From positions 2,604,001-2,668,000 of the forward strand of contig NZ_CP059493.1 of NCBI RefSeq assembly GCF_014042015.1: a stretch of 64,000 nucleotides of DNA, in the 5' to 3' direction. Positions 7,587 through 17,409 of this stretch are shown one piece after another. The translations under genes were made by a program, and so were the position numbers. Within the stretch, counting starts at the first letter, position 1, and every line of letters begins with the position of its first letter. This DNA is from Actinotalea sp. JY-7876 (GTDB lineage Bacteria; Actinomycetota; Actinomycetes; Actinomycetales; Cellulomonadaceae). The notes beneath the pieces are model-generated. The model was not told the DNA's origin and searched no databases. It was given only the letters and a program-made list of their open reading frames with translations.

Positions 7587-9382
7587 CGTGGCGCCGTCCC
7601 CGAGCCGGTGGGGCCGGAGTCCGAGCCACCCGAGGGCAGCGGCCGGACCTGCGCCGCGTCGGTCGGCACGTCCGGCTCACGCAGGTCCGCGCGCGAGGCG
7701 CCGTCCGGCACCCCGCCGCCCTGCTCGTCGCTGCGCGGCGGGAACAGGCCCGGCGGTGCGCTCTTGCCGTCCCAGTTGAGCAGGTTGACCTTGGCGCCGC
7801 GCGACGCGGGGTCGGCGACGGTGTCCGACGTCTGGCGGGCCTTGAGCATGTGGAAGTTCTCGACGGCGACCGGGTCGGAGAACCCCGGCCCCGAGCCCTC
7901 GCCGAAGGGACCGGACCCACCCATGCCCGGACCGCCGTCGTAGTCCAGGCTGCACTCGGTCGCGAGCTCCTCGAGGCCGTGGGCCTGCTCCGCGTGCGCG
8001 CTCGGGATCACGTACCGCTCGTCGTACTTCGCGAGGGCGAGCAGGCGGTACATCTCGTACATGCTCTGCTCGTCCATGCCGACGGCAGCCGGGATCCGCG
8101 GGTCGCCCTCGCGGCCCATGCTCAGGTCCCGCATGTACGAGCGCATCGCCGCGAGCCGCTTGAGCACGCCGACGACCGGAACGGTGTCGCCCGCCGTGAA
8201 CAGCTCGGCGAGGTACTCGGCGGGGATGCGCAGCGTGTCGATCGCCGCGAAGAGGTTGTGCGGGTCCTCGGCGTCCTCGCCGGTCTCCGCGACGACGTCG
8301 ACCACCGGCGAGAGCGGCGGGATGTACCAGACCATCGGCATGGTGCGGTACTCCGGGTGCAGCGGCAGCGCCACCTCGTAGTCGTGGATGAGCCGCCAGA
8401 CCGGCGAGCGCTGGGCGGCCTCGACCCAGTCGTGCGGGATGCCCGCCCTCTCGGCCTCGCGCTGCACGTGGGGGTCGTGCGGGTCCAGCAGCACGCTGCG
8501 CTGCGCGGCGAGCAGCGCGTGCTCGTCGGGCTCGCTCGCCGCCTCGAGCACGCGGTCGGCGTCGTACAGGACCAGGCCGATGTAGCGCAGCCGCCCGACG
8601 CACGTCTCCGAGCAGACGGTGGGCAGGCCGACCTCGACCCGCGGGAAGCAGAACGTGCACTTCTCGGCCTTGCCCGTGCGGTGGTTGAAGTAGACCTTCT
8701 TGTACGGGCAGCCGGTGATGCACTTGCGCCAGCCGCGGCACGCGTCCTGGTCGACCAGGACGATGCCGTCCTCCTCGCGCTTGTAGATCGCGCCCGAGGG
8801 GCACGACGCCGCGCACGAGGGGTTGAGGCAGTGCTCGCAGATGCGCGGCAGGTAGAACATGAACGTCTGCTCGAACTCGAGCTTGACCTTGTCCGAGATC
8901 TTCGCCAGGACGGGGTCCGTCGTCATGAGGTCCGCGGAGCCGCCGAGGTCGTCGTCCCAGTTGGCGCTCCACGAGACGGCGAGGTTCTTGCCGCTGATCA
9001 GCGACACCGGCCGCGCGACCGGCGTGTGCTCCTGGACCGGCGCGGTCGTGAGCTTCTCGTAGTCGTAGGTCCATGGCTCGTAGTAGTCGCCGATCGAGGG
9101 CATCCGCGGGCTCGAGAAGATGGTGCTGAGGTTCCTCAGGCGCCCGCCGGCCTTGAGCTGGAGGCGGCCGCGCCGGTTCAGGGTCCAGCCGCCCCGCCAC
9201 CTCTCCTGGTCCTCGTAGGTGCGCGGGTAGCCGCGTCCCGGACGCGTCTCGACGTTGTTGAACCAGACGTACTCCGTGCCCGTGCGGTTCGTCCACGCCT
9301 GCTTGCAGGTCACCGAGCACGTGTGGCACCCGATGCACTTGTCGAGGTTCATGACCATCGCCATCTGAGCCATGACGCGCAT
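7583..9382 (-). CDS. narH: Respiratory nitrate reductase beta subunit (iron-sulfur)
   Basis: A 599-residue electron-transfer subunit linking the NarI hemes to the NarG active site. Four Cys clusters are visible: CIGCHTCSVTCK near residue 16, CEHCLNPSCAASCPSG near 190, CRGWRKCITGCPYK near 220 (Trp in place of one Cys, the sign of the [3Fe-4S] cluster) and KCTFCFPRVE...CSETCVGR. The start is ATG 9382; an alternative Met four codons on (MAQMAM) is possible. It begins just after the narG stop. The C-terminal ~100 residues are longer and more Gly/Ser/Pro-rich than in E. coli NarH (about 512 residues), as is common in actinobacteria. Confidence 0.95.
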   Translation of the reverse strand: MRVMAQMAMVMNLDKCIGCHTCSVTCKQAWTNRTGTEYVWFNNVETRPGRGYPRTYEDQERWRGGWTLNRRGRLQLKAGGRLRNLSTIFSSPRMPSIGDYYEPWTYDYEKLTTAPVQEHTPVARPVSLISGKNLAVSWSANWDDDLGGSADLMTTDPVLAKISDKVKLEFEQTFMFYLPRICEHCLNPSCAASCPSGAIYKREEDGIVLVDQDACRGWRKCITGCPYKKVYFNHRTGKAEKCTFCFPRVEVGLPTVCSETCVGRLRYIGLVLYDADRVLEAASEPDEHALLAAQRSVLLDPHDPHVQREAERAGIPHDWVEAAQRSPVWRLIHDYEVALPLHPEYRTMPMVWYIPPLSPVVDVVAETGEDAEDPHNLFAAIDTLRIPAEYLAELFTAGDTVPVVGVLKRLAAMRSYMRDLSMGREGDPRIPAAVGMDEQSMYEMYRLLALAKYDERYVIPSAHAEQAHGLEELATECSLDYDGGPGMGGSGPFGEGSGPGFSDPVAVENFHMLKARQTSDTVADPASRGAKVNLLNWDGKSAPPGLFPPRSDEQGGGVPDGASRADLREPDVPTDAAQVRPLPSGGSDSGPTGSGTAPR

Positions 9383-9383
9383 G

Positions 9384-12300
9384 TCAGTACTCCACCTCCT
9401 GGCTCCGTCGCCGGATGACAGTGACCTCGTCGCGCTGGTTGCCCGTCGGGCCGAGGTAGTTGAACGCGTAGGACAGCTGCGCGTAGCCGCCGATGAGGTG
9501 GCTCGGCTTGACCAGCAGGCGCGTGAGCGAGTTGTGGATGCCGCCGCGCCGTCCCGTCGTCTGGGAGAGCGGGACGTCGATGAGGCGGTCCTGGGCGTGG
9601 TGCATGAAGACCGTGCCCTCGGGCATGCGGTGGGAGACCACCGCGCGCGCGACGACGACGCCGTTGCGGTTCACCGCCTCGACCCAGTCGTTGTCGGCGA
9701 TGCCCACCTTGACCGCGTCGCGGTCGCTCATCCAGATCATCGGGCCGCCGCGCGACAGGGAGAGCATGAACAGGTTGTCCTGGTACTCCGAGTGGATGGA
9801 CCACTTGTTGTGCGGGGTCAGGTACCGCACCGTGACCCCCACGCTGCCCGGTCCGCCCGTCGCCGCCGCGTCGCCCACCTCCCCCAGGGGCGGCTCGCCG
9901 AAGAGCGCCTGCATGTTCAGGGGCGGCCGGAAGACCGGCAGCCCCTCGCCGATCTCCGTGATCCAGTCGTGGTCCAGGTAGAACTGCTGGCGGCCCGTGA
10001 GGGTGTGCCACGGCTTGAGCCGCTCGACGTTGACGGTGAACGGCGAGTAGCGCCGCCCGCCGTGCTCGGTGCCCGACCACTCGGGGGACGTGATCACCGT
10101 CGTCGGCGCCGCCTGGGTGTCCGTGAAGGTGACCTGCTTGCCCTCGTGCTCGGCGGCCAGGTCGGCCATGCGCGTCCCGGTCCGCTTCTCCAGCGTGTGG
10201 AACCCCTGCACCGCGAGGCGTCCGTTGGTGGTGCCGGACAGCGCGAGGATCGCCTCGCAGGCGTGCACGTCGCGCGTGAGCAGCGGGCGCCCGTCGGCGA
10301 CGCCGCCCGGCGTGCGGCCCGCCACGCCGTTCTTGCTCGCGAGGTACTCGACCTCCGGGCCGACGTCGAACGTCACGCCCTTGGTCGAGAGCCCGAGCGT
10401 CTCCGCGAGCGGGCCCAGGGTCGCGAGCTTCGTCGCGACCGCGGCGTAGTCGCGCTCGACGACGACGAGCTTGGGCATCGTGCGCCCCGGGACGGGCTCG
10501 CACGTGCCGTCCTTCCAGTCCTGCACGCGCCCGTGCGGGTTCGCCATCTCGTCCGGTGTGTCGTGCATGAGCGGCACGGCCACCACGTCCCGGCGCACCC
10601 CGAGGTGCGTGGCCGCGAGCGCGCTGAAGCGCCGGGCCAGGGTGTGGAAGATCTCGAAGTCCGTCCGGGTCTGCCACGGCGGTGCGATCGCGGGCGTGAA
10701 CGAGTTCACGAACGGGTGCATGTCCGTGCTGCTCAGGTCGTGCTTCTCGTACCAGGTCGCGGCCGGCAGCACGACGTCGGAGTAGACGGTCGTGCTCGTC
10801 ATGCGGAAGTCGAACGTCAGCAGCAGGTCGAGCTTCCCCGTCGGCGCCTCGTCGCGCCAGACGACGTCGCGGGGCCGGGCACCGGGCGGCGCCTCCTGCG
10901 CGCGCAGGTTCGACGCCGCACCGAGCAGGTGGTGCAGGAAGTACTCGTCCCCCTTGCCGGACGAGCCGAGGAGGTTCGCCCGCCACACGGTCAGCACGCG
11001 CGGGACGTTCTCCCGCGCGTCGGGGTCCTCCGCGGCGAAGCGCAGGCGGCCCGCCTTCAGCTCGGCCGGCACGTGCTCGGTCACCGGGATCCCGGCCGCG
11101 TCGGCCTCGTCCGCCAGGTCCAGCGGGTTGCGGTCGAACGTCGGGTACGACGGCATCCAGCCCATGCGGGCCGACTGCGCGATCACGTCGGCGGTGGTCT
11201 TGCCGGCCAGGCTCCCCGCGGCCTCACGCCCGGGCCCCGGCCGGGCCGAGGTCAGCGTGTCGGCGCCGAAGGCGTCGTAGCGGAACTGGTCGGTGTGCAG
11301 GTACCAGTAGGCCGTCTGGACCATGGTGCGCGGCGGCCTGGCCCAGTCCATCGCCATGCCGTAGGTCGTGAAGCCCGTGATCGGGCGGACCTTCTCCTGG
11401 CCCACGTAGTGGGCCCAGCCGCCCCCGTTGACGCCCTGGCAGCCCGTGAGCGTCGTGAGCGCGAGGAACGAGCGGTAGATGGTGTCCGAGTGGAACCAGT
11501 GGTTGGTGCCGGCGCCCATGAGGATCATCGAGCGCCCGCGCGACTCCTCGGCGTTGGCCGCGAATTCGCGCCCGATCCGCTCCGCCTTGGCCGCCGGGAC
11601 GCCCGTGAACTGCTCCTGCCACGCGGGCGTGCAGGGCTGGGAGGCGTCGTCGTACCCGGTGGGCCAGGCGCCGGGCAGCCCGGGCCGGCCCACGCCGTAC
11701 TGCGCGAGCAGGAGGTCGAAGACCGTCGTGACCAGGTGGCCGCCGACCCGCCGCACCGGCACGCCGCGGCGGGCGCTGGACGCGGCGCCGTCGAGCGTGT
11801 CGAAGCGGGGCAGGTCGACCTCGACGGCCGTCGGGTCCCCGGTCGCGGTGCGCCGGGACGGCGCGATGTCGAGCAGGCTCAGGGCCGGCTCGACGTCGCC
11901 GAGGTCCAGGTTCCACCGCCCCTCGCCCGCCGGGCCGTAGTGGTCCCCGAGCGTGCCGTTCGGGACGGCGGGCGCGCCCGTCCGGGAGTCGAGCAGGACG
12001 GTCTTGAAGTGGGCGTTCTCGGTCTCCGCCTCGGCGCCCGGCAGGTCGGCGGCGGTGAGGAACTTGCCCGGCACGTACGCGCCGTCCGCGTCCTCGTCGA
12101 GCCGCACGAGGAACGGCAGGTCGGTGTACCGCGTGACGTAGTCGGCGAAGTACGGGGTCCGGCGCTCGACGAAGAACTCGCGCAGCGTCACATGGCCCAT
12201 CGCCATCGCGAGCGCGCCGTCGGTCCCCGGCTGCACGGCGAGCCACTCGTCGGCGAACTTGACGTTGTCGGCGTAGTCGGGCGAGACGGCGACGACCTTC

Positions 12301-13190
12301 TGGCCGCGGTAGCGCGCCTCGGCCATCCAGTGCGCGTCCGGCGTGCGGGTGACCGGCAGGTTCGAGCCCCACATGATGAGGTACCCGGCGTTCCACCAGT
12401 CCCCCGACTCCGGCACGTCGGTCTGGTCGCCGAACACCTGGGGCGAGGCCACCGGCAGGTCCGCGTACCAGTCGTAGAACGAGAGCATCGGGGCGCCGAG
12501 GAGCGCGTGGTACCTGGCGCCCGCGCCGTGGGAGACCATCGACATCGCGGGGATCGGCGAGAAGCCGGCGACGCGGTCCGGGCCGTACCGGCGGATCGTG
12601 TGGACCTGCGCCGCGGCCGCGATCTCGATCGCCTCGTCCCAGGAGGCGCGCACGAGGCCGCCCTGCCCGCGCACGGACTTGTAGTGGGCGGCCCGGATGG
12701 GGTCCTCGACGATGTGCGCCCACGCCTCGACGGGGTCGCCGCCGACCGCGATCTTCGCGTCGCGGAACATCTCGAGCAGCACGCCGCGCACGTACGGGTA
12801 GCGGATCCGCGTCGGCGAGTACGTGTACCAGCTGAAGGCCGCACCGCGGGGGCAGCCGCGGGGCTCGTACTCGGGGCTGTCCGGCCCCACCGAGGGGTAG
12901 TCGGTCTGCTGCGACTCCCACGTGATGATCCCGTCCTTGACGTAGACCTTCCACGAGCACGAGCCGGTGCAGTTGACGCCGTGGGTCGAGCGGACGACCT
13001 TGTCGTGGCTCCACCGGTCCCGGTAGAACGCGTCGGCGTCGCGGCCGCCCTCCTTGTGGATGGTCCGCAGGTCGTCGGAGACCTCGCCGCGCCGCAGGTA
13101 CCTGCCCAGCCGCAGGACGACGTCGGAGGCGGGGCCGTCCAGGCCCGGCCCCGAGCCCGGAGCGGCCTGCGGGGCGTCGTGGATGGTCAC
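9384..13190 (-). CDS. narG: Respiratory nitrate reductase alpha subunit (molybdenum)
   Basis: The 1268-residue catalytic subunit reduces nitrate to nitrite at a bis-MGD molybdenum centre on the cytoplasmic side. The FS0 iron-sulfur site is seen in STHGVNCTGSCSW near residue 70 (His plus Cys ligands) and CPRGAAFSW near 113. The molybdenum-ligand Asp lies in FGDQTDVPES near residue 258. Length matches the family (about 1220-1250). The start is GTG 13190 with AGAGGA about 8 bases upstream. It is second in the narKGHJI operon, 67 bases after narK, with a hairpin in that gap. Confidence 0.97.
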   Translation of the reverse strand: MTIHDAPQAAPGSGPGLDGPASDVVLRLGRYLRRGEVSDDLRTIHKEGGRDADAFYRDRWSHDKVVRSTHGVNCTGSCSWKVYVKDGIITWESQQTDYPSVGPDSPEYEPRGCPRGAAFSWYTYSPTRIRYPYVRGVLLEMFRDAKIAVGGDPVEAWAHIVEDPIRAAHYKSVRGQGGLVRASWDEAIEIAAAAQVHTIRRYGPDRVAGFSPIPAMSMVSHGAGARYHALLGAPMLSFYDWYADLPVASPQVFGDQTDVPESGDWWNAGYLIMWGSNLPVTRTPDAHWMAEARYRGQKVVAVSPDYADNVKFADEWLAVQPGTDGALAMAMGHVTLREFFVERRTPYFADYVTRYTDLPFLVRLDEDADGAYVPGKFLTAADLPGAEAETENAHFKTVLLDSRTGAPAVPNGTLGDHYGPAGEGRWNLDLGDVEPALSLLDIAPSRRTATGDPTAVEVDLPRFDTLDGAASSARRGVPVRRVGGHLVTTVFDLLLAQYGVGRPGLPGAWPTGYDDASQPCTPAWQEQFTGVPAAKAERIGREFAANAEESRGRSMILMGAGTNHWFHSDTIYRSFLALTTLTGCQGVNGGGWAHYVGQEKVRPITGFTTYGMAMDWARPPRTMVQTAYWYLHTDQFRYDAFGADTLTSARPGPGREAAGSLAGKTTADVIAQSARMGWMPSYPTFDRNPLDLADEADAAGIPVTEHVPAELKAGRLRFAAEDPDARENVPRVLTVWRANLLGSSGKGDEYFLHHLLGAASNLRAQEAPPGARPRDVVWRDEAPTGKLDLLLTFDFRMTSTTVYSDVVLPAATWYEKHDLSSTDMHPFVNSFTPAIAPPWQTRTDFEIFHTLARRFSALAATHLGVRRDVVAVPLMHDTPDEMANPHGRVQDWKDGTCEPVPGRTMPKLVVVERDYAAVATKLATLGPLAETLGLSTKGVTFDVGPEVEYLASKNGVAGRTPGGVADGRPLLTRDVHACEAILALSGTTNGRLAVQGFHTLEKRTGTRMADLAAEHEGKQVTFTDTQAAPTTVITSPEWSGTEHGGRRYSPFTVNVERLKPWHTLTGRQQFYLDHDWITEIGEGLPVFRPPLNMQALFGEPPLGEVGDAAATGGPGSVGVTVRYLTPHNKWSIHSEYQDNLFMLSLSRGGPMIWMSDRDAVKVGIADNDWVEAVNRNGVVVARAVVSHRMPEGTVFMHHAQDRLIDVPLSQTTGRRGGIHNSLTRLLVKPSHLIGGYAQLSYAFNYLGPTGNQRDEVTVIRRRSQEVEY

Positions 13191-13229
13191 GGTGCGTGTC
13201 CTCTCGAGAGGTCCGGGTGGTCGTCGCTC

Positions 13230-13246
13230 CGGGGCCGCCGGCCCCG
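13230..13246 (-). promoter_or_regulatory. Hairpin in the narK-narG gap
   Basis: CGGGGCC (13230-13236) pairs with GGCCCCG (13240-13246) around a 3-base loop. It sits between the narK stop and the narG start with no T-run. It may be an RNA processing or attenuation stem that sets narG expression apart from narK; only the structure is seen. Confidence 0.35.
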
Positions 13247-13257
13247 CGACGCAGGGC

Positions 13258-14454
13258 TCACGTCCGTGCGGTCGCGCCCTGCCGGGCGTTGCGGGCGACG
13301 GGCCCGCGGGTGAACGCGGCCGTGGCGAGGCAGACCACGGCGAGCAGGTAGAGCCCGGGGCTGTAGTCGTCCAGGGCGTCGTAGAACGCGCCCATGATCA
13401 GCGGCGGGACGAAGCCGCCCAGCCCGCCCGCCGCGCCGACCAGGCCGGTGACGGCGCCCACCTTCTCGGCCGGTGCGAGCCGTGCGACCAGCGCGAACAC
13501 CGCCCCCGAGGCCGCGCCGAGGAGCGCCGCGAGCCCCAGGAAGGCGATGGTCCCCAGGGGCATGAGCGCGAGCTCGAGGCCGGCCAGGGCGGCGAGCAGC
13601 GCCGAGCCGGTGAAGCACACGACCAGCACGAGGACGGGGTCGACCCGGTCGGACAGCCAGCCGCCCACCGGACGCATGGCGACCGCGAGCACGACGAAGC
13701 CGGCGGTCCGCAGGGAGGCGTCCTCGGCCGCCAGGCCGTAGGCGTTGGTGAGGTAGGTCGGCAGGTAGACCGAGAAGGCGACGAAGCCCCCGAAGCCGAG
13801 CGCGTAGAGCACCGACAGCTGGCCGGTCGCCGGGATCTTGGCCGTCGCCCACGTCCGCGCGAGGAAGGACCCGGTCGCGACGGCGCGGTCCGGCGCGTCC
13901 CGCACGAACGCCGCCGCCACGGCCGCGTAGACCACGAGCACGCCCGCGACCAGGAGGAACGGCGCCTCGCGTCCGAACGCGTCGGACAGGCGCACCGTGG
14001 TGAACGCCGAGATCGCCGTCCCGCCCATGCCGATGCCGAAGATCCCCAGCGCCGTCCCGCGCCGCGCCGGGGGGTACCAGGCGTTGACGAGGGGCACACC
14101 GATCGCGAAGGCCGTCCCGCCCAGCCCGAGGAAGAACCCGCCGACGAGCATCGCCACGTAGGACTCGGCGACGAGCCCGATGAACAGGACGGGCAGGACC
14201 GTCAGGAGGCTGACGACGGGGAACATGAGGCGCGCGCCGAGCCGGTCGGTCAGCGCACCGACGGGGATCCGGCCGAGCGAGCCGACGACGACGGGCACCG
14301 CGACCAGCACGGACTGCTGGAAGGCGGTCAGGTCGAGCTGCTCGCGGTAGGCCGCGCCGAGCGGGCTGATCAGCGCCCAGGCCCAGAAGTTCAGCATGAA
14401 GCCGGCGAGCGCGAGCGCCAGGTTGCGGGTGGCCAGACCCTGCTGTGCTGCCAT
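13258..14454 (-). CDS. narK: Nitrate/nitrite transporter, MFS family
   Basis: A 398-residue MFS protein with about 12 membrane helices that imports nitrate and exports nitrite. The nitrate-signature region is seen in [20 protein letters not shown] and [10 protein letters not shown], and the N-terminal [16 protein letters not shown] is typical of the NarK1/NasA group. The start is ATG 14454 (MAAQQGL), 8 bases after a GGGGG ribosome-binding sequence that lies inside a hairpin (14459-14502). It is the first structural gene of narKGHJI; the regulator gene at 14579-15262 lies upstream in the same direction. Confidence 0.93.
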   Translation of the reverse strand: MAAQQGLATRNLALALAGFMLNFWAWALISPLGAAYREQLDLTAFQQSVLVAVPVVVGSLGRIPVGALTDRLGARLMFPVVSLLTVLPVLFIGLVAESYVAMLVGGFFLGLGGTAFAIGVPLVNAWYPPARRGTALGIFGIGMGGTAISAFTTVRLSDAFGREAPFLLVAGVLVVYAAVAAAFVRDAPDRAVATGSFLARTWATAKIPATGQLSVLYALGFGGFVAFSVYLPTYLTNAYGLAAEDASLRTAGFVVLAVAMRPVGGWLSDRVDPVLVLVVCFTGSALLAALAGLELALMPLGTIAFLGLAALLGAASGAVFALVARLAPAEKVGAVTGLVGAAGGLGGFVPPLIMGAFYDALDDYSPGLYLLAVVCLATAAFTRGPVARNARQGATART

Positions 14455-14458
14455 CGCA

Positions 14459-14502
14459 CCATCCCCCGTCGCGCTACCACAGGCGTCATCACGGGGGGAT
14501 GG
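14459..14502 (-). promoter_or_regulatory. Hairpin covering the narK ribosome-binding site
   Basis: On the minus strand the 12-base arm CCATCCCCCCGT (14502-14491) is complementary, with one bulged C, to ACGGGGGATGG (14469-14459); the loop is 21 bases. The second arm contains the only purine-rich Shine-Dalgarno candidate for narK and ends 5 bases before its ATG. Folding would block translation, so opening it could be a control point. No known riboswitch consensus was recognised in the loop. Confidence 0.45.
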
Positions 14503-14578
14503 CCCGAACGTAGCACCGCGAGCCCGGTCGGCGCCGCCCGAGGGACCCGGCGCGGCGGACGGTCGGCGGTCCGGGCTG

Positions 14579-15262
14579 TCAGGCCCCGGTGAGGTGGAGC
14601 ACGCAGTGCTGGGGGCCGACGAACGGCTCGAGCCGCTCCGCCTCGAGCGGGCCCTCGACCTGCGCGAGCACGCCGCGCGCCAGCCCCAGGTGCACCGCGC
14701 AGATGACCTCGGCCCGCGCGCAGGCCAGGTCGTACACGGGGCACCGGGTCAGGTGCAGGCGCGCGTTCTCGGCGTCGACCTCGGGCTGGAAGCCCAGCTC
14801 CGCGAAGTGCCGCTCGAGCGCGTCGAGCTGGCGGGCAGCAGCCGGCGCGGCGCCGGGCGGGTCGGACGGTGTGTCGTCGGCGGCCGCGGTGGCCGCGAGC
14901 TCGGCGCCCCACGTGCGTCCGGACTCCTCCGCGGCACCCGGCTCGACGGGCCGCCCGTAGCCCTCCAGGAGGACCTGCAGCAGGTGCTCGCGGGCGCGCG
15001 GGTCCATGTCCTCGGCGGCCGCGCGGGCGAGCGGCCGGTACAGCATGCGGGGCCGCCCCCGCGTCAGGCGCACCTCGGACTCGCGACTGACGAAGCCCGT
15101 GGCGATCAGCCGGTCCAGGTGCTCGCGCGTCGTGTTCACGTGCAGGTCGACGGCCTGGGCGATCTCGTCGACCGTCAGCGGCCGGTCGTGCTCCTGGAGC
15201 AGGTGCAGGATCCGCACTCGGCTCTCCGAGGCCAGGGTCCGGTGCGCGCTCAGACTGGTCAC
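14579..15262 (-). CDS. SufR-like winged-helix regulator with conserved cysteines
   Basis: A 227-residue DNA-binding protein. The N-terminal winged helix (residues about 5-80; [31 protein letters not shown]) is of the ArsR/DeoR type. The C-terminal part has [20 protein letters not shown] and later PQHCVLHL, a spacing reminiscent of SufR-type proteins that hold an Fe-S cluster. It lies 124 bases upstream of narK in the same direction and is divergent from mogA. It is a plausible oxygen, NO or iron-sulfur sensor for the nar operon; this role is inferred from position. The start is GTG 15262; GTG 15277 is an alternative. Confidence 0.75.
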   Translation of the reverse strand: MTSLSAHRTLASESRVRILHLLQEHDRPLTVDEIAQAVDLHVNTTREHLDRLIATGFVSRESEVRLTRGRPRMLYRPLARAAAEDMDPRAREHLLQVLLEGYGRPVEPGAAEESGRTWGAELAATAAADDTPSDPPGAAPAAARQLDALERHFAELGFQPEVDAENARLHLTRCPVYDLACARAEVICAVHLGLARGVLAQVEGPLEAERLEPFVGPQHCVLHLTGA

Positions 15263-15367
15263 GTCGCCCAGTGTCACGGCTGCCCCGGCCCCGACCCCGG
15301 GACCTTCCGACCACCCCGGTCCGGAGCCCACCGTCCACCGCCCGGTTCGGGTGGGTACGGTGAGGTG

Positions 15368-15892
15368 ATGACGACCCCGAGCACGGCGACGGCGCCGCCC
15401 GGGCGCGCCGCCGTCGCGACGGCCGCCGTCGTCGTCGCGTCCGACCGCTGCGCGCGCGGCGAGGCGAGCGACCGCTCCGGCCCGCTCGCGAGCGAGCTCC
15501 TGGGCGCGGCCGGGTTCGACGTCGCGCCGGTCCTCGTGGTGCCCGACGGCGAGCAGTCCGTCGCGGACGCCCTGCGCGGCGCGCTCGCGCGCGGCGCGCG
15601 CGTGGTCGTGACCAGCGGCGGGACGGGTGTCGGCCCGCGCGACCGCACCCCGGAGGCGACGCGCGCCGTCGTCGACCGTGAGCTGCCCGGGGTGGCCGAG
15701 GCGCTGCGGCGCGCGGGGGCGACGCACCTGCCGTCCGCGGTGCTCTCCCGCGGGATCGCCGGGGTGACCGACGCCGGCGCCGTCGTCGTGAACCTCCCCG
15801 GGTCCCCGAACGGCGTGCGCGAGGGGCTCGAGGTGCTCGCGCCGCTGCTCCCCCACCTGCTGGACCAGCTCGACGGGGGTGGCCACGGATGA
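15368..15892 (+). CDS. mogA: Molybdopterin adenylyltransferase, MogA/MoaB type
   Basis: A 174-residue enzyme that adenylylates molybdopterin before molybdenum insertion by MoeA. Family motifs are [17 protein letters not shown] (about residues 82-98) and NLPGSPNGV near residue 145. The start ATG 15368 follows GGTGAGG closely. The stop overlaps the moaE ATG (ATGA). It is the first gene of mogA-moaE-moaA, divergent from the nar regulator. MogA and MoaB are hard to separate by sequence alone, so the symbol is approximate. Confidence 0.88.
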   Translation: MTTPSTATAPPGRAAVATAAVVVASDRCARGEASDRSGPLASELLGAAGFDVAPVLVVPDGEQSVADALRGALARGARVVVTSGGTGVGPRDRTPEATRAVVDRELPGVAEALRRAGATHLPSAVLSRGIAGVTDAGAVVVNLPGSPNGVREGLEVLAPLLPHLLDQLDGGGHG

Positions 15893-16326
15893 GCGCCGTC
15901 GGCACGGCGCGCCTCGCCGTCCTCACCGCCGCGCCGCTCGACCTCGCGGCGCACGTCGCCGCGGTGGCGGACCCGCGCGCGGGTGCCATCGCGACCTTCC
16001 TCGGGCAGGTCCGTGACCACGACCCGTCCGTGGCGGGCGAGGTCGTGGCGCTCGACTACTCGGCCCACCCCGACGCGGCGGCGGTGCTCGCGCGCCTCGC
16101 CGACACCGCGGCGCGCACCGACGGGGTGATCGGCGTCGCCGTCTCCCACCGTGTCGGGCTCCTCGGGGTGGGCGAGGCCGCCGTCGTGGCGGCCGTCGCC
16201 AGCGCGCACCGCGACCTCGCGTTCACCGCGTGCCGCGAGCTGGTCGAGCGCGTGAAGGCCGAGCTGCCGGTGTGGAAGCGCGAGGTCCTGCGGGACGGGT
16301 CGCACGTCTGGGTGGGCTCGGCATGA
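15889..16326 (+). CDS. moaE: Molybdopterin synthase catalytic subunit
   Basis: A 145-residue large subunit of molybdopterin synthase, which with thiocarboxylated MoaD adds two sulfurs to precursor Z. Recognisable segments are [37 protein letters not shown], the [10 protein letters not shown] helix and the catalytic lysine segment LPVWKRE. Coupled by 4-base overlaps to mogA and moaA. Its partner moaD is on the opposite strand at 17410. Confidence 0.94.
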   Translation: MSAVGTARLAVLTAAPLDLAAHVAAVADPRAGAIATFLGQVRDHDPSVAGEVVALDYSAHPDAAAVLARLADTAARTDGVIGVAVSHRVGLLGVGEAAVVAAVASAHRDLAFTACRELVERVKAELPVWKREVLRDGSHVWVGSA

Positions 16327-17381
16327 CCGGGCCGCGGCCGGGCCCTGCGCCGGACGCTCCGTCCGGCGACGCGGGCCCGGGCGCCGTCGCGCCGCTCGTC
16401 GACCGGTTCGGGCGCGTGCACCGGGACCTGCGGATCTCGCTCACCGACCGGTGCTCGCTGCGCTGCACCTACTGCATGCCGGCCGAGGGCGTCCCGTGGC
16501 TCCAGGGCTCGACCATGCTCGGCACCGACGAGCTCGTCCGCATCGCGCGCGTCGCCGTCGAGCAGGGGATCAGCGAGATCCGCCTCACGGGTGGGGAGCC
16601 GCTGCTGCGGCCGGACGTGGTCGACGTCGTGCGCCGGATGGCCGCGCTCGAGGGTCCGGCCGGGCGCCCCGAGGTCTCCCTGACCACCAACGCGCTGCGC
16701 CTGCCCGCGCTCGCCGCGCCCCTGCGCGACGCCGGGCTGGCGCGGGTCAACATCAGCATCGACACCCTCGACCGCGAGCGCTTCAAGGCCCTGACGCGGC
16801 GCGACCGCCTCCACGACACGCTCGCGGGCATCGCGGCGGCCGACTCGGTGGGCTTCTCGCCGATCAAGCTCAACGCCGTCGCCATGCGCGGCGTCAACGA
16901 CGGCGAGGTGGTCGACCTGGTCCGGTACGCCGTCGACCGCGGCTACCAGATGCGCTTCATCGAGCAGATGCCGCTCGACGCCGGCCACACGTGGGACCGC
17001 ACGGCGATGGTCACCCAGGCCGAGGTCCTCGCGTCGCTGCGGGCGGCGTTCACGCTCACCGAGGTGCCCGGGCGCGGGTCGGCCCCCGCCGAGACCTGGT
17101 ACGTCGACGGCGGCCCCGCGACGGTGGGCGTCATCGCGTCGGTGACCGCCCCGTTCTGCGGCACCTGCGACCGCGTGCGGCTCACGGCCGACGGGCAGCT
17201 GCGCTCGTGCCTCTTCTCGCGCACCGAGACCGACCTGCGCACCCTGCTGCGCGAGGGCGCCGACGACGCCGCGCTCGCCGCCGCGATCCGCCGCTGCCTC
17301 GCGGGCAAGAAGCCGGGCCACGACATCGACGACCCGACGTTCCTGCAGCCGGACCGCCCCATGAGCGCCATCGGCGGCTGA
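16323..17381 (+). CDS. moaA: GTP 3',8-cyclase (molybdenum cofactor biosynthesis radical SAM)
   Basis: A 352-residue radical SAM enzyme that starts Mo-cofactor synthesis by rearranging GTP. The N-terminal cluster motif DRCSLRCTYCMPAEG lies near residue 40. The C-terminal second cluster is in PFCGTCDRVRLTADGQLRSCLF. The protein ends MSAIGG, the Gly-Gly tail needed for activity in MoaA. The ATG overlaps the moaE stop. It converges on moaD with 28 bases between the stop codons. Confidence 0.96.
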   Translation: MTGPRPGPAPDAPSGDAGPGAVAPLVDRFGRVHRDLRISLTDRCSLRCTYCMPAEGVPWLQGSTMLGTDELVRIARVAVEQGISEIRLTGGEPLLRPDVVDVVRRMAALEGPAGRPEVSLTTNALRLPALAAPLRDAGLARVNISIDTLDRERFKALTRRDRLHDTLAGIAAADSVGFSPIKLNAVAMRGVNDGEVVDLVRYAVDRGYQMRFIEQMPLDAGHTWDRTAMVTQAEVLASLRAAFTLTEVPGRGSAPAETWYVDGGPATVGVIASVTAPFCGTCDRVRLTADGQLRSCLFSRTETDLRTLLREGADDAALAAAIRRCLAGKKPGHDIDDPTFLQPDRPMSAIGG

Positions 17382-17409
17382 CCGCCTCGGCGCCGGCCCG
17401 GCGCGTGGG

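Noticed and set aside
9372-13313. Very long plus-strand open frame opposite narG
   Set aside because: Antisense shadow of the high-GC narG codons; composition is Arg/Gly/Val/Asp-rich low complexity with no domain.
15263-15367. Molybdenum cofactor riboswitch upstream of mogA or narK
   Set aside because: Neither leader shows the long multi-stem conserved sequence of the Moco motif; only the narK hairpin is supported.
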